Part shown: positions 23,159 through 33,634 of the stretch, one piece after another | How the letters are laid out: every line of letters begins with the position of its first letter | How positions within the stretch are numbered: position 1 is the first letter of the stretch | Source: Pseudopyrenochaeta lycopersici | Lineage: Eukaryota > Ascomycota > Dothideomycetes > Pleosporales > Pseudopyrenochaetaceae | Assembly: GCA_003313425.1 (NCBI GenBank) | Contig: NHZP01000016.1 | Location: 992,001 to 1,056,000 of the forward strand | Direction of reading: 5' to 3' | Length of the DNA: 64,000 nucleotides | Notes under the pieces: generated by a model | The model's input: only the letters and a program-made list of their open reading frames with translations | Databases searched by the model: none | Told to the model about the DNA's origin: nothing | Made by a program: the position numbers and the translations under genes

Positions 23159-23749
23159 TCAGCCGTCAAGATTGACGGTCAATCGACCCGCAATACTTCT
23201 CTTCAACGGCACTTCGTCTGAACAAACTTTCATATACAGGTCTACATTCATCCCAGAACCAGGACACGTATATACCGGGTCCTGAAGCCCTAGCTTTTGC
23301 ATTGGATAATCCACATAGTATGCCTGCGTCGGGCAATAGCTTCCTCCAGCGCAGTTTGCTTTGCCGCAAGATGGCTCTGGGCTGTCCATCGCCAGGCCAA
23401 GATCATGTCCAGGGCAATCAGTTGCGCTCTCACCCTTCGCGCAGTCGACGAAGGAGATATCGTACCATAGTTGGTCATTGACGATGCTGTATTCGAATTG
23501 CGTGTGCGCATCGCCCACGAGTTCGTTTGTTTTGCTGATCTTCATGGATGTGCCACATCCGTTACACGAGTTGCGGAAAGGTTCGGAATACTGCGTTCGT
23601 GCAGGAACGTGGATCGGCGCGGACCAGTAGCTCTGGTCGATGCTCCAGAGCCAGATGTCGTAAGGACAGCGGTTGCTAATAATGGCGTTGCCCGCTGCTG
23701 CAAAGCTTGTCTGTAATGCCATGAAAGCAAAAATGAATTTGAAAAGCAT
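23159..23749 (-). CDS. Secreted BYS1-domain, thaumatin-like protein
   Basis: Intronless, 196 aa from the ATG at 23749. It begins with a clear signal peptide (MLFKFIFAFMALQTSFAAA) and then NAIISNRCPYDIWLWSIDQ, the start of the BYS1 domain, a fungal relative of thaumatin-like proteins. About ten cysteines are spread through the mature part (NSCNGCG, DCAKG, DCPGH, SCGKANCAGG, YCP, YTCPG, VCSDE), consistent with a disulfide-rich extracellular protein. The ATG was chosen over an upstream in-frame extension of 44 residues because only this start gives a signal peptide. Members are known as yeast-phase or antigenic proteins and as candidate effectors in plant-associated fungi; no enzymatic activity is established. 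It stands alone beside a 3.8-kb gene-free stretch, a common setting for secreted accessory genes. Confidence 0.85.
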   Translation of the reverse strand: MLFKFIFAFMALQTSFAAAGNAIISNRCPYDIWLWSIDQSYWSAPIHVPARTQYSEPFRNSCNGCGTSMKISKTNELVGDAHTQFEYSIVNDQLWYDISFVDCAKGESATDCPGHDLGLAMDSPEPSCGKANCAGGSYCPTQAYYVDYPMQKLGLQDPVYTCPGSGMNVDLYMKVCSDEVPLKRSIAGRLTVNLDG

Positions 23750-26700
23750 GATTGTGTTGATGTTACGAATAGAGGCAAGGAGTGTAAGATTGTACTCTGA
23801 ATTCTGATTTGTGTGTAATGAGAGTTTGTATTGTAAAACAAGACTCGAAATGAAGGAGTGTGGTGGAGCACAAGACTTCAAAGGACAAAGAGAGTATACA
23901 ACGAAAGTAATTTTGAATGTCTACTGTTAAGAAAATCTACGAGGCATACTACGCTCTTTATTGTAGTCACAACCATCAAGGAAAAGGCCACAGCACTCAG
24001 AGACCTTGGCATAAAGCTTGGGTTTCCGTGCTATCTCGAGCCGCAGCAGAAAGAAAAAGAAAAATTCGAGAGAAAACTTCCAGGCTACTCTGTCCGGTGG
24101 CAGATGCAGCGTTTTCGGTCTGCGTTGGTGTCGCAAAGCATTTTCCAGACTAGGGCGCTCCGCACTTTGGTTGGTCAGTACCCTGATTGGAGGCTTACGA
24201 CTCAGCCTGCGGAGATGAGTAAAGAAACGCCCTCGATCGTGGAACGCCGAGATATCTACATGACAATGGTTCATGAGCACTGAATAATGAAATGAAATTT
24301 CCCAACAAAGAGTCTACGCAGTGTTGTCAAGTTTCTTTGTGATTGCTGATTTCGCTTGAGGGATTTTCTGACTTCAGGGGAAGACAGTCTTTTCTTCGAC
24401 AAGTGTCCTGGTCGTTCTTACGGCTACCGTTCTCTTTTTCGTCATTATGCAGTCATCCGGCAAAACGTTGTGAAATCCTAAAACAGAAACACGCATGGGT
24501 ACCGGAAAGCTGCAACATGTTCCCATGAAACACGTTTTGCACCTACCCGATCGGACTGCAAACAATAGCGACGAGTGGTATGGCTCTGTTCCCCAGACTG
24601 GGCTACGTGATCCCTGTCGGATGGTATGCAGTACTCACTTATGTATGCATCGCTTATGGAGTTCTTCCGGCCCATGGCTGTGCAATGGAGGAAGAAGCGC
24701 CCGTATGAGTCGTAAATGTACAATCAAGAGTCTTGAGTGGACGTCGCTGAAGGAGAATGCATGTTTAGACAGCGTTTGATATCGTGCTGCATGCAATGTA
24801 AAGTGCGTCCTTTGAAAATTATCCATGAGAGAGGACCGTCGGCTTGGGAAGCCGTTTAACATGATAGCTTCTAATGCGAAGAGAGATTTAGGTGTCGTGT
24901 TGAGCTTCTGGCGAATAGAAAGGTGACAAAAGCGTCAGACCAACCATGAAAGACGATGACTGATTTCATGGCTGAGAACAGCAGAATAATGGTGGCGCTG
25001 TCACTGTCATTGATCTGTACTTGTAAAGAAGCCTTTTCTCTACAGTTATCTTGACATATGCAACTTCCACAGATGACTTCAGCGCACAAAGCCGTACATT
25101 AAGGTATTACTTTTCCATATGAAGCTGCCTAAGCAAAGCCGCAAAACGAGCTGCAGCCCGGAACGGCGACGGCACGTATTTGCAATGTTTTGGCCAGCCA
25201 TTGGACGATTATTCAGGCAAATGTGTCGTAATAACCATGACTGGCCGACTGCTACATCCTCTTTTCTTGTGCAAATCTCGCAATGAGAGCGCCACCCGGA
25301 TCTTTCTCGGTTGGGGGCAAGACGCGCGTTCGACCAGGTGGCTGCTCTGCAGACGAAGACGGATCAAGTTCCAGGCACAGCAGATTCATAGACGGATCAC
25401 CATGATCAACGATGGTCCAGGCCATAACGATCGGAATATGGTGCCGGATCCCATCCGGTGAAGGATTGCGCTACTGCAGCAGCCCTATCTAATCGATAGG
25501 AGCTTTATTTTCCACGTTTGTCAAGATGCATCTGACGTGTCTGCACTTTCAGCTGTTTCGCAATAACGCGATAGTAACATCTACGCCGATGGAGCATCGC
25601 GAAGCCAGGTGTGATGGACTAACGGAAGCAAGGTGTGGAGGCCGGAACTCAGCATGCAGGCGCGCATGCTGTTGAACGTAGCTGGCAGGAGAATATGCAG
25701 CGAGAGGAGTCGGCGAAAAAGACTGTAAAGGTGTGGCGAATTAAGTCAAGGGAGAAATAGTGATAGGTTAGAAAGCAGCAAATTCGCAGCGGCTGTGGGT
25801 CCGACTTGAGGCACGCAGTATGTTGAATCAAAGCAACTGTCCCAACACCGTAGCTCTGCCGAATGGACGTACAACTAATCTTTTGCTTGACTCAACATGA
25901 CAAACACTAAGCACATGTAAACTACTTGTTGACGTTTCAATTCAAGCATTTTCGGAGTCTGACGCACGGCAGAGACTCGGCTTCATCTCTTGGAGATGAG
26001 GTCGGAATAAACAAGTTCGTGCAACAACGGGTAGAAGATTAATCCGTGTCGGGGCTCCTTGCCACAAAATCCATTATCTCCACTGTTAATTCGTACCATC
26101 CCAGCACATCGCAAGTCGAGAGACGATGTATTTTCCGAATGGTCTCGGCTCGCCAGCGTTGACTGAGCACATTTTACTTGTGTGGGTCCACGTCAAGGAC
26201 GATTGTGCGGTTGGGACAGGTGTACAACAGGTTGGCGACAACTGTGGGCTTGGGAATCAATGATGATGCGGCAGTTCATAGAAATGGATATCGTAATGCA
26301 TTTTGCAGTGATATTTGCTGTCAAGACGATCGACTACCATGGCAGAAAGATGTCACAACGGCCAAAGCCTGCCCCATCTTCCCCGTTTAACGTTACAGAC
26401 GGGATCTCCGATTTTCACGCTTCGTTGTTTCATGAAGAGGCTCTCCCGTCTTTGATCCCTCGCGGTTCCACTCCCGAGAACCGCCCTGCCAGTCTCGACC
26501 CTGCCTCGACCATTCTGCACAGACATGGGGATCATCTCCGCAGCTGCTTGTCTTGATGCCCGGATCGAGCAGCTGTCGGAGCACTGTGGCTGAAACTAAG
26601 CCAGGCTGAAGTCAAGTTGTGCAGGTTTGCACAAATGTTGAATAGCCGGCTACGTTGAAGGTTAAACTCGCACACTAAGAAAAATATCTGAAACGTGGCC

Positions 26701-27534
26701 CTGTCCGAGCTCGCAAGGCCAGATTGGCTGCCAATAAGAAGCGTGTACATTTCGGGATTTCTGAACATCTTGCCGTCTTTGACATAGTTTGTCGTCTAGA
26801 CTTCCCGAAGTGGAAGGTTTGTGAACGGAGCCCCTGCGCAAGCCCGGTTGATCGTCTCCTGTTACCCCTGACACCCGTCACGTCTCGACCTGGTCAACGA
26901 AGAACGAATCGAAGCGCCTGATGGCTCAAGAGAGGAAACAAAGCAGTTTCTGTACCGCGTGCTCATTGATCAATACGACAAAGCCGCTGAAGGGTGCGTT
27001 GTATTAGAGGTGTTGGCCAGTCCGGATCCACAGCGCATCGGACTCTAAAACTGTAAACAGTCAGGCGCACAAACCCCAGGGCTAACAATGAACGTCAACC
27101 CGCATGAAATTGAAATGAAAGGATTTAAGCCGATTACCAAGGTCTTGGTTGGGATGAAAATTTCGCCTAAGTCACACCTAGCTTCAGGCACAGGCACATC
27201 TGCGGAGGATGGGGCCGTGGCGGGCGCTCTGGCGCTCGCTTTCATTTCGCTGCTGCATGGCGCCTCTTTTAGCGTTACGTTGTATAAATCCAGTCTATCC
27301 CCTCTTCCTCAGGGTACCCTTTGGATTTCCCAGGTCTGCGACTTCCAGGTTCCGACGATATCCAGTCATTCTCTACACACAGTCATTCTCTGACACCCAC
27401 GCTCTCTACCGCCCTTCGGCATCAATCGTTCTTTAACAGCACACTACATAACCAGAAAACCCGTTCCGTCGAACCGAACCAGTCCATCACTTCCTACATT
27501 TAACCCACCACCACCAACAACAACAATAACCAAG
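23750..27534. other. Long gene-free region with CAP-like gene promoter
   Basis: Nearly 3.8 kb without a gene I can support. Scattered frames (24018-24283, 25180-25461, 26182-26556, 27088-27393) lack domain similarity and overlap on both strands. The last 300 bp form the promoter and leader of the CAP-like gene: a TATA element, then pyrimidine-rich DNA and a CA-rich leader. Confidence 0.45.
27283..27289 (+). promoter_or_regulatory. TATA box of the CAP-like gene
   Basis: A TATAAAT word about 246 bp before the start codon, followed by a CT-rich tract from 27297. The position and context fit the core promoter of a strongly expressed secreted-protein gene. Inference from sequence only. Confidence 0.5.
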
Positions 27535-28227
27535 ATGCGCGCCACTTTCGCTATCGCAGCCCTTGCTGGCTCAGCCCTTGCCGCCCCTCACTACGGTCGC
27601 CCTCAAAACGAGGAGGTCGAGGTTGTCAAGAACGTCCACGTTGTCGTTGAAACCGTTGTTGAGACCGTTTACATTACTGCGCCCTACGAGCCAGCGCAAC
27701 CCACCCCTGCTCCTGAGCCAGTCTACGAGGCTCCTGCCGTGACCACGGTCTACGAGGAGCCTGCACCAGAGCCCACACCAGAGCCTACGTATGAGGCAGC
27801 CCCTGCCCCCGAGCCAACCCCAGAAGCCGCTCCTGCTCCTGCTCCCGTCGCCTCCGGCTACCAGGGCATCGTTGATACTTGGCGCGCCAAGATGGGCCTG
27901 AAGCCCCTTGTCAACGACGCAAAGCTCGAGGCCAATGCCTTGGATTGCGTCACTTCCAGCAACGGCCAAATGGTTCACAAGCTCAACCCTGGTAGTTACG
28001 GCCAGGTCCTCGCACCCGGTGGCCCCGATGACTTTGAGCACGTATTTGTCGGTGGCTGGCTCTGCGAGATTCCTACTCTTCCCGGTCTCGACGGTGTCTG
28101 CGCGACCCAGTCTGAGGGTTGGTCATACCAGGGCCAGACTGGCCACGCCGAGATCCTTACTTCCGACAACTACTCCAAGATTGGATGCGCGCTTTACAGC
28201 GGAATTTGGGGCTGCGATCTTGCATAA
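27535..28227 (+). CDS. Secreted CAP/SCP-like protein with Pro-rich linker
   Basis: Intronless, 230 aa. A signal peptide (MRATFAIAALAGSALAAP) leads into a region of about 35-105 rich in Pro, Glu, Thr and Ala, with repeated PEPTPE-type units. The C-terminal domain of about 120 aa (YQGIVDTWRAKMGLKPLVND, LEANALDCVTSSNGQMVHKL, GQTGHAEILTSDNYSKIGC) resembles the CAP/SCP superfamily fold as found in small secreted proteins of filamentous ascomycetes: a helix with TWRAKxGL, an H-bearing strand, and a GHxxIL...IGC block. Biochemical role is unknown; CAP proteins can bind sterols or lipids and several fungal ones act at the host interface. A TATA box and CA-rich leader precede it, suggesting strong expression. 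Start is unambiguous. Confidence 0.8.
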   Translation: MRATFAIAALAGSALAAPHYGRPQNEEVEVVKNVHVVVETVVETVYITAPYEPAQPTPAPEPVYEAPAVTTVYEEPAPEPTPEPTYEAAPAPEPTPEAAPAPAPVASGYQGIVDTWRAKMGLKPLVNDAKLEANALDCVTSSNGQMVHKLNPGSYGQVLAPGGPDDFEHVFVGGWLCEIPTLPGLDGVCATQSEGWSYQGQTGHAEILTSDNYSKIGCALYSGIWGCDLA

Positions 28228-30451
28228 ACGAGAACATGGAGGATGGGAGTTTGGGTGGTTTCCATTGGGTGGTTTGGAGGGAACACGCATTGCGTGCGCT
28301 GGCTCGATTTCATTTCTTCTCTGTACCGTACGTTGCTTGTACGCTTCTACGCTTCCCACTCTAGGGGCAGCATTCTCCGTTGCAATTAACGCATTCACGA
28401 ATGATGATCCCGACACTGCCCCCTCTTGCACCATGTGACGATTGCGCATTACCCAGCCATATGTTTCGCACAACTCAAAGCCAAGTTCTAATCTCAGCAA
28501 CTGCATCTAATTAATCTTCAACATTACATCTGACGAGAGACAGGATTCGCCCGTTGCGATTAGGGAGGGCGGGCCAGCCCTCCCCTGAACAGACAGCTGG
28601 CGGCTGCGGAGATTAACAGGTCAAGCAAACCACGGTCCAAGCAGCGCTCGTATTTTGCGCCCGCCAAGGGCGTTCCTGGATGCCGCGCCGCTTCTTCCCA
28701 GCCTTCAATAATTCCAGCGCGTGTTTTCAGCTGCGGTAATGATCAAGGGCATCATTGATGGCTACAAGCGATCGTGTTGGACTGAGTCGAAATAAAGTTT
28801 CCACGCGATGCAAGGGAGATGGTGGAGGCCACGTTCCTTTGTGTTACACGGGCTGTGTTTCCTCAGGGTCGAATGCGGTTTTCGCTTTTGGGCTAGGCTT
28901 CGATTCAGGGCTGGCACAGCTCATCTCAATTCCTAAGTCTGCGTTGAATGACGAGACCGGCTTTCAAGTGACGATCAAAGCTTCTGGGCCCCGTTGTGCA
29001 ATCTGGTTGCTGCAAGGCTGTTGCTTCTGCCGCTACACGAAACGTACAGTCATCTCCGGACGGTGAAGCTGGCGAAATGAGCGTCATTCTTTTCGGACGC
29101 CGAGCCACAGTCATCTGTCGATTGTAATATCATTTCCGCTTTGAGCACGCCTGAAGTGCTGTGTTTGGGCCACATTTCGGAGGCTGTGACGAAGGCTTTT
29201 TGGATATTCTGCTGTTGCTGGGACTACCGATACGCACGTGACCCGTCGACAGCCTCCATGAAGAGCCAACTTCTCTCGTCCTTCGGACCAACAGCAACCA
29301 CTGAAGTCAGGCGGTGACCGCTTGAGCGTAGCAATCAGTTAGAGCCGTGGAGGATTTGCGTCTCTTTGGACGACGAATCTCCGTCACACACGAGCGGCCT
29401 CATCGCTCTTCTCCCTCTCGTCTTTCAGGTCGACCAAACACAAGCATCAAAAATGCAGTTTTCGGAAACAACGACTGGTTTTGAGACTAATTCATGGATA
29501 ATACTCCGCTGCGGAACGGAAATCCCTTAGATGTGATGCCTGAAGATAGCTCGTTGGACAGTAGAATAGTCCGTTCGTCTCATGATTCTCCAATCATGGG
29601 CATGTCGCCTGGATGGTTGTGTGGACAAAACGGAGACGGCAAATGCTGAGAACAGGTATTGAATGCTTTCAGGTTTGTAGGAATGCCGAGAGACGATGGC
29701 GAGGGCGAGCGATAGCACCCTGAAGTATCGCGTTTGACTAAGTCTGTCGACCTTTTCTGAATGCCCCTAGTCATCGATAACAGCATCAAATACTAGGGTA
29801 ATTGTACATAACTAGGCTTGTCGCCTGAGGAGCACTGGATAAAACATGAGCATGATTGGAAGGCGGGGCTGATCGAGCAACCTCAACCGGCTTCCTCGCC
29901 ACTCCGGATTACCAGGCATAGGCGCATGCTCGTTCGGCATCAAGCCCTTTGTCTATTGTCAAACAACAACTGAATATAGCTGGGGCATTTGGCCAGCACG
30001 GAATACGCTGCGTTTCCCAAGACGAGTCGGTGTTCCTTAGTCGGTGACGCCGTCGGCTGGAATTCATCCAGCACTGCCCCACTACGTTCTTCATCCTACG
30101 CAGGCAGATACTCGCTCAAAGGCACCGTCTCAGACCCTCGGGTTCGAGTCAACACGCTCGTTCGCTAGACGTTTAGGCAAATGTGCGGCGGCCCTTGCCC
30201 CGGATTTCGGGTCAGACAGGGCGCCGTCAAACAGACGCGCTATTGGCTGCATACCGATATCACGAGTTGGTGTACAGGAGGACAAGGTGGGGGAGGCTTG
30301 GTCTGACAAGATACCGCGGTTAGCTCAATTCCTCTTCCTAAAATGGTCCCTTCTGCGATCTGTGCCATTGACTGTATATCTTACCTTCAAGGTAGCTTAC
30401 AGCTAAAACTTTTCTCTTCTCATATCATACCCTTCTTCCTACCAAGACAAA
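28228..30451. other. Gene-free region upstream of the monooxygenase
   Basis: About 2.2 kb with no supported gene. Frames at 28755-29066 and 29580-29789 have no recognisable content. The last 40 bp before 30452 are a pyrimidine-rich leader of the Baeyer-Villiger monooxygenase. A GGTTCGAGTC word near 30141 is not part of a tRNA. Confidence 0.45.
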
Positions 30452-32687
30452 ATGACTACACAAGACCCGACTCCATCAGTCACCGCAGGAGCCAAAGAAA
30501 CTATCCCGAATATCGAGAAATCGCTAGTCGATATTAAGACTGGAGAGATTTTTCAAGAAGAGGCCCTCCCTTTCGATCCTGTGGCGCTCCAGGAGAGATA
30601 CCTCGCCGAGCGTGACAAGCGTCTTGCCCGAGACCAAGGCGTAGATCAGTATATTCTTCTCGATGGCCAATTGTCACGCCACCTTAAAGACCCTTGGGTC
30701 GAACCAGGCTTTGAACGCGACGCAATTGAGGAAGAAACAGAGGTTGTTATTGTCGGTGGCGGATATGGAGCCCAGATCTGTGCTGTCCGATTAATTGAAC
30801 AAGGGGTAAACAATTTCAAGATCATCGAGAAGGCTGGTGACTTCGGTGGTACATGGTAAGCAAGTTTCAGTTGCCCAATGAAGAAAATCTCTGAAATTTG
30901 CCGTTAGGTACTGGAACCGATATCCCGGAGCTCGCTGCGATATCGAGTCTTATATTTACATGCCCCTGATAGAAGAAGTCGGATACATGCCCACCGAGAA
31001 GTATGCTTGCGCCAAAGAACTCCTCAAGCATTCGCGCATCATTGGCGAGAAGTACGATCTCTACTCTCGTGCACTATTCCAAACAGAAGTCAAAAATATG
31101 CGATGGAATGACGATGCGGGTAAATGGACGACACATACAACACGGGGAGACAAGATCAAGTCACGCTTCATCATCCCAGCGGCTGGACCACTACATCGGC
31201 CAAAACTTCCTGGGTTGAAAGGCATTGAAGACTTCAGGGGCCACTCCTTCCACTCATCACGATGGGATTTTGGATATACTGGGGGCGACCCAGATGGCAA
31301 CCTCGAAAACCTCAAAGACAAGCGGGTTGGTATCATCGGTACGGGTGCAACAGCCGTTCAGATCGTTCCTCATCTTGGCGAGTGGGCGAAGCAAGTCTAC
31401 GTCTTCCAGCGAACACCGTCCTCTATTGATGTTCGTGGAAACCGTCCAACTAATGAAGTGTGGGCACAATCACTTGAGAAGGGTTGGCAGAAGAAGCGCA
31501 TGGATAACTTCGACAGCATCGTCAATGGAGGCTTTGAGAAGGAAGACATGGTCTCTGATCGTTGGACGGACATCATCCGCGAACTCATAACTGCCGGAAT
31601 CGATCCTAGTAATCCGGTTGAAGCGGCTGCTAAGCGCCAGCTAGCCGACTTCAAGAAGATGAATGAGATTCGCGCGAGGACTGATGAAGTTGTTAAGGAC
31701 AAAGAGACTGCTGATGGATTAAAACCATGGTACAACCAGTTCTGCAAGCGCCCTTGCTTCCACGATGAGTACTTAGACACTTTCAATCGGCCAAACGTGA
31801 AGCTCGTCGACACTAAGGGTCAGGGCGTCGATCGTATCACCGAGACGGGTGTAGTTGCGAATGGCCAGGAGTACGAAGTTGATTGCCTCATATACGCTAC
31901 TGGTTTTGAGCTGGCGAACGAGTGGTCGCATAGGAGTGGGATAGAGATTTACGGTCGTGGCGGCATGACCATTACTGAGAAATGGAAAGACGGCGCTGCA
32001 ACCCTGCATGGCTGGGGAAGTAACCAGTTCCCAAATTGCTTCTGGGTACAAATAGTTCAGGCAGCTTTGACACCCAACTTTATGCATGTGACAAATGAAC
32101 AGGCAATACACTACGCATATGTCATCTCAGAGTGTATGAGGCGAGGAATCAGGACTGTGGAGCCTACCCGGGAAGCTGAAGAAGCCTGGACTAATATCAT
32201 TGTCAAAGGGACCGCCATTCGAGGAGATTTTTTGAAGGAGTGTACGCCAGGATACTACAACAATGAAGGCAAACCTTCTAAAAGCGGAGCTCGAAACGCG
32301 ACATACGGCTTCGGCAGCCCAGCATTCATTAAGATCCTTACTGATTGGCGGAATGCGGGCGATCTCGCTGGCGTGGATCTCAACTACTTCACAAAGGACG
32401 GCCAACAGTGTGCCACGAATGGAATCAATCATGCTGAGACCGAAGCACAGCCGGACACCACCACGCACGTCGTGCCCATATCGCAACCTGAATTCAGCTC
32501 GAAGCCGGAAACATACAATCCGCTGGACGAGGATACGTCACTCAAGCACAAATATTCCAGCCTCCAGGCCAAGCATCAAGCAGAGCTGAACGACCTAGTC
32601 AGCAGGCAGAAGAAAGAGGTAGAGATGTTGTTCGGATTCCATGAGAAGAAAGAAATTGGTGATAACCAGGTGAATGGTGTTTATTAA
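30452..32687 (+). CDS. Flavin-dependent Baeyer-Villiger monooxygenase
   Basis: Two exons, 30452-30855 and 30908-32687, with a 52-nt GT-AG intron; 727 aa. It carries the FAD-binding Rossmann motif VGGGYGA (about 101-107), the GTWYWNRYPGARCDIES block formed across the intron, the Baeyer-Villiger fingerprint FRGHSFHSSRWD (about 244-255, F-x-G-x3-H-x3-W-D), and the NADPH-binding motif GIIGTGATA (about 276-284). These enzymes insert oxygen next to a ketone, giving esters or lactones; the length and N-terminal extension of about 95 aa match the large fungal steroid/cycloalkanone-type group. Substrate cannot be told from sequence. The last 49 residues (SLKHKYSSLQAKHQAELNDL and onward) look like a coiled coil and are unusual for the family. 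It converges with the HbpS-like gene, 154 bp apart. Confidence 0.92.
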
Positions 32688-32841
32688 GCCCCTCTGCAAA
32701 CTGAAGATTGTTCTTCTAATCGTACACCATTACTGTCCAAAATATATGTAAACCGAAACGCCTTGCTTTAGTCGTCTTGTCAGAGAAAGCCCACGTGATG
32801 ATAACAAGCGCCGAGCGCCACTACATACATAAGTCAATATT

Positions 32842-33634
32842 TTAGTACCTTCCTACAGCCACTTCTCCAACAAAGCTAGGATGTATCTCCCCCTCCTCAG
32901 GCGGTGTGTCCGGCGCCGCACCTCCTATCGCACTGCCCCTCCTTCCCAACTCTTTCGCACTCTCGCTAACGCTGACACTCCCACTCCTCCCGCCATCAAG
33001 CCTGATCCTCTTGCTTCCCCTTTCTCTTTCTTCTAGCTCATCTCTTAGACTTCCAACTTCTTCTTCCTTTTCTTTCCACAGCTTCAGCACGGCAGTCCTT
33101 TCTTCATAAATCCTCTTTGTTTCCTCTTCCTTTTCTCTTACAATGAGAGCGAGGACGGCATCACGCCCTGCTTTTGCGGCAGCTTCATCTTGCATGCTAG
33201 TTCCGGTTGAGCAACCGATTGCACCGAGGATGTCGCCAGTGCCGGATAGGATAGGAACGCCGCCGCCAAGGGTGGTAAAGCGGCCACTGACTGTATTGCC
33301 GATTCCTGACGTTGCGCTACCTGGCCAAGGGGTTTCGTGGTAAGCAGATGTTGGGATTCGGTTGCCCGCAGCAGTGAATGCCATGTCCATGGCGGTGTTT
33401 ATCGAGGTTATCTTTGCGCCGTCCATGCGCGTGAAGGAGATTAGGTGCGTATGTGCGTCAACTACTGCTATGCTCCTGTTGAAATGTTACGACGATTGGA
33501 AGTTAAAAATGATGTGTAGCGTACATTGGGACCCCGATCTCAAGTGCATATTGTTCTGCTGCTTGTGAAGCGACTCGTGCCCCACTTTGTGTCAGCGTAG
33601 GTAATGAGGCTGTTGCCGCTGCTGTTGGTGCCAT
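32842..33634 (-). CDS. GlcG/HbpS-like (heme-binding fold) protein with coiled-coil tail
   Basis: Two exons, minus strand: 33634-33525 and 33475-32842; 49-nt GT-AG intron; 247 aa. The N-terminal part (residues 1-148) is the GlcG/HbpS fold: ASQAAEQYALEIGVPMSIAV, VVDAHTHLISFTRMDGAKI, a GNTVSGRFTTLGGGVPIL glycine-rich strand, and IGCSTGTSMQDEAAAKAG. Bacterial members bind heme or occur with glycolate oxidation genes; fungal ones are uncharacterised. After the domain comes a charged coiled coil (about 149-190, rich in Glu, Lys, Arg) and a Ser/Gly-rich tail ending EEGEIHPSFVGEVAVGRY. The tail is not part of the normal family. The intron junction restores the strand GVPM-SIAVVDA exactly. Neighbours are flavin enzymes, which suggests a role in the same oxidative pathway; this is inference. 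Confidence 0.85.

Noticed and set aside
26182..26556. 124-aa plus-strand frame in the gene-free stretch
   Set aside because: No domain, no leader signals, overlaps other frames on both strands; indistinguishable from chance.
30130..30165. GGTTCGAGTC word resembling a tRNA T-arm
   Set aside because: The flanking bases do not pair into a T-stem and no acceptor, D or anticodon arm is present upstream.
31397..31813. 138-aa minus-strand frame under the Baeyer-Villiger enzyme
   Set aside because: Antisense shadow of a strongly supported coding exon.
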